Positions 60,107 through 64,000 of a DNA stretch of 64,000 nt are shown in pieces (the stretch's first letter is position 1; every line of letters starts with the position of its first letter). Source of the DNA: an uncultured Eubacteriales bacterium. GTDB lineage: Bacteria; Bacillota; Clostridia; Oscillospirales; Acutalibacteraceae. The stretch covers positions 1 through 64,000 of the forward strand of contig CAKTEE010000010.1 in NCBI GenBank assembly GCA_934546985.1. Reading direction: 5' to 3'. The notes below the pieces were generated by a model. The model worked only from the letters and a program-made list of their open reading frames with translations. It was not told where the DNA came from and ran no database searches. A program made the translations under genes and the position numbers.

Positions 60107-60529
60107 TTATTTGATTTTGATACGCCGCCGATAAGTTTCCTGCTTTTCTTTTTTGGGAAGAATAATTTCCAGCACACCTTGACTGTAATGCGCGGTAATT
60201 TCTTCGGCTTTGATATTCCCAATATTAAAGCTGCGTGCAAAAGCTCCTGTTTTCCGTTCTCTGCAAACGAAATTATCCTTTGTTCCCTGCGTTTCTTCTG
60301 CTTGTTTTGCAGTAATGTTCAGAAAATCATCTTCAATCTCTATTTCAATATTGTTTTTATCAAAACCCGGAAGTTCAGCACGCAGTACAAAATAACTGTC
60401 CTTATCCAGAATATCTGTTCGGAACCCATTAAACGGACTGGTCAATTCTCCAAAAAGATTGCGCTCCATACTGTCAAAATAAGAAATCAGCTTATTTTCA
60501 TCATAGCCTAACGGCATAAAATCAAACAT
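60107..60529 (-). CDS. Hsp20 small heat-shock protein
   Basis: A 140-residue alpha-crystallin chaperone that holds unfolded proteins. The domain is clear: FRTDILDKDSYFVLRAELPGF, IEIEIEDDFLNITAK, FARSFNIGNI, and the end HYSQGVLEIILPKKE with the C-terminal IKIK anchor. AGGGGAT precedes the ATG. Single-gene unit with its own terminator. I see no clear CIRCE element upstream. Confidence 0.94.
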   Translation of the reverse strand: MFDFMPLGYDENKLISYFDSMERNLFGELTSPFNGFRTDILDKDSYFVLRAELPGFDKNNIEIEIEDDFLNITAKQAEETQGTKDNFVCRERKTGAFARSFNIGNIKAEEITAHYSQGVLEIILPKKEKQETYRRRIKIK

Positions 60530-60616
60530 ACCTATATCCCCTTTCGGAAATTATGCGGAATCCCTCTCTGATTAGTGTATGCAAAAAGTCTTCATTAGGT
60601 TCTTCTTTGCCCGCGT

Positions 60617-60645
60617 TGACTTACTTTTCCGTTCATAGTAAAATA
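60617..60645 (+). promoter_or_regulatory. Promoter of trmL
   Basis: TTGACT, 17-base spacer, TAAAAT, 32 bases before the ATG. Confidence 0.75.
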
Positions 60646-60676
60646 TTCCATAAATGATAAAAAAGGAAGATTTACC

Positions 60677-61177
60677 ATGGCTGTTTTAAATATTGTATTG
60701 GTGGAACCGGAAATCCCTCAGAATACAGGAAATATTGCAAGAACCTGCGCATGTACAGGCGCGCGCCTGCACTTGATAGAACCTATGGGTTTTAAAATTG
60801 ATGACCGACAGTTAAAACGGGCCGGACTGGATTACTGGCATATGCTGGATATTTCATATTATAAAAATCTTGAAGATTTCTTTTCCAAAAACAATGGGCC
60901 GTTTTACTTTTTTTCTACGAAAGCCAGGCATATCCATTCTGATATTGCGTATCCTAACAATGTGTACTTGGTATTCGGTAAGGAAACCAAAGGGCTGCCG
61001 GAAGAACTGCTGCTGAAAAATCAGGAAGCCTGCGTTCGTTTGCCTATGCTGAATAATGCGCGAAGCCTGAATCTGTCCAATTCTGTCTGCGTGGGCGTTT
61101 ACGAAGTTTTGCGTCAATGGGGCTATCCTCAGTTGGAATGTAAAGGCGAACTTACAAAATACGTTTGGGCGGATTAG
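60677..61177 (+). CDS. trmL: tRNA (cytidine/uridine-34 2'-O)-methyltransferase
   Basis: A 166-residue SPOUT-fold enzyme that methylates the wobble ribose of tRNA-Leu. PEIPQNTGNIARTCACTGARLHLIEP is at the start of the knotted fold, followed by VFGKETKGLPEELL and RSLNLSNSVCVGVYE near the SAM site. Length and motifs are typical. Monocistronic. Confidence 0.94.
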   Translation: MAVLNIVLVEPEIPQNTGNIARTCACTGARLHLIEPMGFKIDDRQLKRAGLDYWHMLDISYYKNLEDFFSKNNGPFYFFSTKARHIHSDIAYPNNVYLVFGKETKGLPEELLLKNQEACVRLPMLNNARSLNLSNSVCVGVYEVLRQWGYPQLECKGELTKYVWAD

Positions 61178-61231
61178 TTTTTTAAAACAGAAAATTCATA
61201 GGATTTTTACAATGTTTATCGCGTTTTATAC

Positions 61232-61260
61232 TTGAAAAAAATGGCATATTGTAATACAAT
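61232..61260 (+). promoter_or_regulatory. Promoter of the glycolytic operon
   Basis: TTGAAA, 17-base spacer, TACAAT, about 62 bases upstream of pgk. I see no CggR-type operator or cggR/gapA gene in this window. Confidence 0.65.
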
Positions 61261-61322
61261 AACCCATAGGTTGTTTAAATATTAACAATGCAACTTTCCA
61301 TGCTAAGAAAGGACGGCTTTTT

Positions 61323-62510
61323 ATGAACTCTTATAACAAAAAGACCATTGAAGACATTGATGTAGCCGGCAAGCGCGTTCTTGTCCGCTGCGATTTTAAT
61401 GTTCCGCTGAAGGACGGCGTTATCACCAGTGACAAGCGTATTGTTGCTTCCCTTCCAACGATTCAATATCTGATTGACCATAATGCAAAGGTTATCCTTT
61501 GTTCTCATTTGGGCAGACCGAAAGGTGAATTCAATCCTGAATTTTCATTGAAACCGGTTGCAGTACGTCTTTCCAAACTTCTGGGCAAAGAAGTTAAAAT
61601 GGCGGCTGATGTTGCAGGCGAAAACTCCAAGGAGCTCGCCGCACAGTTGAATGACGGCGATGTTATGATGATTGAAAACGTACGTTTCATCAAAGGCGAA
61701 ACCAAAAATGATGCGGAATTCAGCAAACAGTTGGCTTCCCTTGCAGACATTTATGTAAATGACGCTTTCGGTTCCGCACACCGCGCCCATTCTTCCACTA
61801 CCGGCGTTGCAGATTATCTGCCGGCAGTTTGCGGTTATCTGATTCAGAAAGAGCTGAACTTTATCGGCGGCGCTCTTGCAAATCCGAAACGCCCGTTGGT
61901 TGCAATCCTCGGCGGCGCTAAGGTTTCTGATAAAATCGGCGTTATTACCAACCTGATTGATATTTGCGATACCCTGATTATCGGCGGCGGTATGTCCTAT
62001 ACCTTTGCAGTGGCACAGGGCAAAACAGTTGGCACTTCCCTTTTGGAAGAAGACAAAGTAGAAGATGCAAAAGCTATGATTGCCAAAGCTAAAGAAAAAG
62101 GCATTAATTTCCTTCTTCCTGTTGATACGGTTGTGGCTGATGCATTTGCGGCAGACGCCAATACCCAGATCGTCGAAGGTGATATTCCTGACGGTTGGAT
62201 GGGTCTTGACATTGGCCCGAAAACACAGCAGATTTTTGCTGACGCTGTTAAAAATGCAGGAACGGTTATTTGGAACGGCCCCATGGGCGTGTTTGAAATG
62301 GAACCTTTTGCAAAGGGCACCATCGCAGTTGCATCTGCAATTGCTGATTCTGATGCGATTTCCATCATCGGCGGCGGCGATTCTGCTTCTGCGGTTCAGA
62401 AGCTGGGCTTTGCCGATAAGATGAGCCATATCTCCACCGGCGGCGGCGCTTCCCTTGAATTCCTTGAGGGCAAGGTGCTCCCTGGTGTTGCGGCACTGAA
62501 TGATAAATAA
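61323..62510 (+). CDS. pgk: Phosphoglycerate kinase
   Basis: Transfers phosphate from 1,3-bisphosphoglycerate to ADP. The 395-residue protein shows RVLVRCDFNVPL, LCSHLGRPKG, VLLGGAKVSDKIG-type loop (ILGGAKVSDKIGVI), NGPMGVFEMEPF and IGGGDSASAV. GAAAGGACGG precedes the ATG. First gene of pgk-tpiA-gpmI. Codon use is strongly biased, as for a highly expressed gene. Confidence 0.98.
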   Translation: MNSYNKKTIEDIDVAGKRVLVRCDFNVPLKDGVITSDKRIVASLPTIQYLIDHNAKVILCSHLGRPKGEFNPEFSLKPVAVRLSKLLGKEVKMAADVAGENSKELAAQLNDGDVMMIENVRFIKGETKNDAEFSKQLASLADIYVNDAFGSAHRAHSSTTGVADYLPAVCGYLIQKELNFIGGALANPKRPLVAILGGAKVSDKIGVITNLIDICDTLIIGGGMSYTFAVAQGKTVGTSLLEEDKVEDAKAMIAKAKEKGINFLLPVDTVVADAFAADANTQIVEGDIPDGWMGLDIGPKTQQIFADAVKNAGTVIWNGPMGVFEMEPFAKGTIAVASAIADSDAISIIGGGDSASAVQKLGFADKMSHISTGGGASLEFLEGKVLPGVAALNDK

Positions 62511-62526
62511 TTATTCGCAAAACAGG

Positions 62527-62555
62527 AATGCGACGTGGGGTTTCCGCGTCGCATT
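62527..62555 (+). other. Intercistronic hairpin between pgk and tpiA
   Basis: AATGCGACG pairs with CGTCGCATT over an 11-base loop without a T-run. It probably stabilises or delimits the pgk mRNA rather than ending it. Confidence 0.6.
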
Positions 62556-62588
62556 TCTAAAATAGAACAATCTGGAGGATTTTTAATT

Positions 62589-63356
62589 ATGAATAAAACA
62601 CTTCGCAAAGCAGTGATTGCCGGCAACTGGAAAATGAACAAAACCCCGGCAGAAACCACAAAACTGATTGAAGAAATAAAACCGCTGGTAAAAGACGCTG
62701 ACTGCGGCGTTATCGTCTGCGTTCCGTATATTGATATTCCTGCAGCTCTTACTGCTGCAGAAGGTTCCAATATTGAGGTTGGCGCTGAAAACTGCCATTG
62801 GGAAAAATCCGGCGCATTTACCGGAGAAGTTTCCGCAGAAATGCTTACTTCCATTGGCGTTAAATATGTTATTATTGGACACAGCGAACGCCGTACTTAT
62901 TTTGGCGATACCGACGTAACTGTTCAGAAGCGTGTACGTGCCGCTCTCGATGCAGGCATGACAGTAATCCTCTGTGTAGGCGAATATTTGGAACAGCGCG
63001 AGCAAGGCGTAACAAACGAAGTTGTTGCCATGCAGACGAAAATTGCACTCGGCGGCGTAAGCGCAGAAGAACTTAAACGTGTAATTATTGCATATGAGCC
63101 GGTTTGGGCAATTGGTACAGGCCGTACTGCAACTGCACAGCAGGCAAATGAAGTTTGCAAGGCAATCCGCGATGTTGCAGCCAGCCTGTATTCTCAGGCA
63201 GACGCAGATGCCTTAACCATTCAGTACGGCGGTTCTATGAATGCAGGCAACGCGGCTGAACTGGTTGCACAGCCGGATGTTGACGGCGGGCTGATCGGCG
63301 GCGCTTCCCTGAAAGCACCTGATTTTGCTGCAATTGTTGCTGCCGCCAGCAAGTAA
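62589..63356 (+). CDS. tpiA: Triosephosphate isomerase
   Basis: Interconverts dihydroxyacetone phosphate and glyceraldehyde 3-phosphate. 255 residues with the catalytic Lys in AGNWKMNKT, His in IIGHSERRTYF, Glu in AYEPVWAIGTG and the phosphate loop YGGSMNAGN. The ATG at 62589 has TGGAGG upstream; an earlier in-frame ATG is in the intercistronic hairpin and is not used. Confidence 0.98.
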   Translation: MNKTLRKAVIAGNWKMNKTPAETTKLIEEIKPLVKDADCGVIVCVPYIDIPAALTAAEGSNIEVGAENCHWEKSGAFTGEVSAEMLTSIGVKYVIIGHSERRTYFGDTDVTVQKRVRAALDAGMTVILCVGEYLEQREQGVTNEVVAMQTKIALGGVSAEELKRVIIAYEPVWAIGTGRTATAQQANEVCKAIRDVAASLYSQADADALTIQYGGSMNAGNAAELVAQPDVDGGLIGGASLKAPDFAAIVAAASK

Positions 63357-63383
63357 AATGCAGAATGTAAGGAGCTTTATAGA

Positions 63384-64000
63384 ATGAAAAAACCTTTAGT
63401 ATTATGCATTATGGATGGGTTCGGTTATAATCCTTCAGAATACGGCAATGCGATTGCCGCAGCAAAAACTCCGAACCTTGATAAAATCCGAAAAGAAAAT
63501 CCGAAAACATTGATTGGCGCCTCTGGTATGGATGTTGGATTGCCGGATGGGCAAATGGGAAATTCCGAAGTTGGGCATACTAATATTGGCGCCGGACGTG
63601 TTGTATACCAGGAATTAACCCGTATTTCCAAGGCAATTGCAGACGGGGATTTCTTTGAAAATCACGCCCTTCGTGCCGCTGTGCAGAATGCTTTGGATAA
63701 GGGTACAGCCCTTCACTTGATCGGTTTACTTTCTGACGGGGGCGTACACAGCCACAATACCCACCTTTGGGCATTGCTTAAGCTGGCAAAGGATATGGGT
63801 CTGAAAGACGTTTATGTTCATTGCCTGCTTGACGGCCGCGATGTTCCTCCGGCTTCCGGTGCGGACTTTGTAAAAGAATGCGAAGAAAAACTGAAAGAAA
63901 TTGGCGTTGGCAAAATTGCAACTGTCATGGGCCGTTATTACGCCATGGACCGTGACAACCGATGGGAGCGTGTCGGCAAAGCCTATGCCGCTATGGTATA
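63384..64000 (+). CDS. gpmI: 2,3-bisphosphoglycerate-independent phosphoglycerate mutase (5' part)
   Basis: The window ends inside this gene; the first 205 codons are present. KKPLVLCIMDGFGYN opens the phosphatase-like domain, the catalytic Ser is in GQMGNSEVGHTNIGAGR, and LLSDGGVHSHNTHLWALL and HCLLDGRDVPPAS follow. TAAGGAGC precedes the ATG, 27 bases after tpiA. Confidence 0.96.
   Translation, partial: MKKPLVLCIMDGFGYNPSEYGNAIAAAKTPNLDKIRKENPKTLIGASGMDVGLPDGQMGNSEVGHTNIGAGRVVYQELTRISKAIADGDFFENHALRAAVQNALDKGTALHLIGLLSDGGVHSHNTHLWALLKLAKDMGLKDVYVHCLLDGRDVPPASGADFVKECEEKLKEIGVGKIATVMGRYYAMDRDNRWERVGKAYAAMV

Noticed and set aside
61545..62429. Long minus-strand open frame opposite pgk
   Set aside because: It mirrors the strong codon bias of pgk and has no protein-like features.

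Overview
This window looks like a chromosome segment of an anaerobic member of the Bacillota, most likely Clostridia. The evidence is strong AGGAGG-type ribosome binding sites, TTGACA/TATAAT promoters, a tightly overlapped tetrapyrrole operon with a CobA-HemD fusion, a MocR-type PdxR divergent from pdxS-pdxT, and a pgk-tpiA-gpmI glycolytic run. It carries one complete, probably intact siphovirus-type prophage of about 42.2 kb.

Host left flank (1-13419). Four tRNA genes (Asp, Phe, Gly, Cys) are followed by a leftward run: a lipid kinase, then the tetrapyrrole operon read leftward as cbiG-like, hemA, sirC, hemC, cobA-hemD, hemB, hemL, cbiX. This run makes uroporphyrinogen III from glutamyl-tRNA and takes it to sirohydrochlorin and its metal chelate, so it points to siroheme or cobalamin rather than haem. 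Next come pdxR (its PLP lysine position is Arg) and the divergent pdxS-pdxT for vitamin B6. A bidirectional terminator ends pdxT and asnB.

Prophage (13424-55580). It sits inside asnB, between codons for the conserved GECADE and IFGGYP motifs. The two junctions share TCAT. Joining the asnB pieces at that core restores an exact 606-codon frame, and joining the phage ends restores a 50-bp attP with 20-bp inverted arms centred on TC/GA, as expected for the large serine integrase at the right end. Lytic genes read leftward: Cro-like and other small XRE regulators, about 20 small early proteins, an HUH endonuclease, RecU, a RinA-like late activator, terminase, portal, capsid, tail, a receptor-binding protein with SGNH esterase and C-type-lectin-like ends, holin and an M23 endolysin. 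After the lysis terminator comes an AT-rich cargo cassette: a tandem DUF262 protein, a Rossmann/methyltransferase-like partner and a 58-codon ORF. This is the best candidate for an undescribed defence system. Rightward lysogeny genes are a CI-like repressor, a zinc-ribbon protein of unknown function, a double-HTH regulator, a membrane-anchored ImmA/IrrE protease and the integrase. A leftward gene for a surface-exposed, membrane-anchored carbohydrate-binding-like protein lies among them. Two separate divergent switch regions with clear operators are visible.

Host right flank (55577-64000). This holds the asnB 5' half, a DHHW/MBOAT pair for O-acylation of an exported polymer, hsp20, trmL and the glycolytic genes pgk, tpiA and gpmI (cut by the window end).

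Several genes seem to use unusual starts. A Com-like zinc-finger gene and the integrase gene have AUU as the only sensible initiation codon. All family names come from reading motifs by eye. No database or structure search was run.
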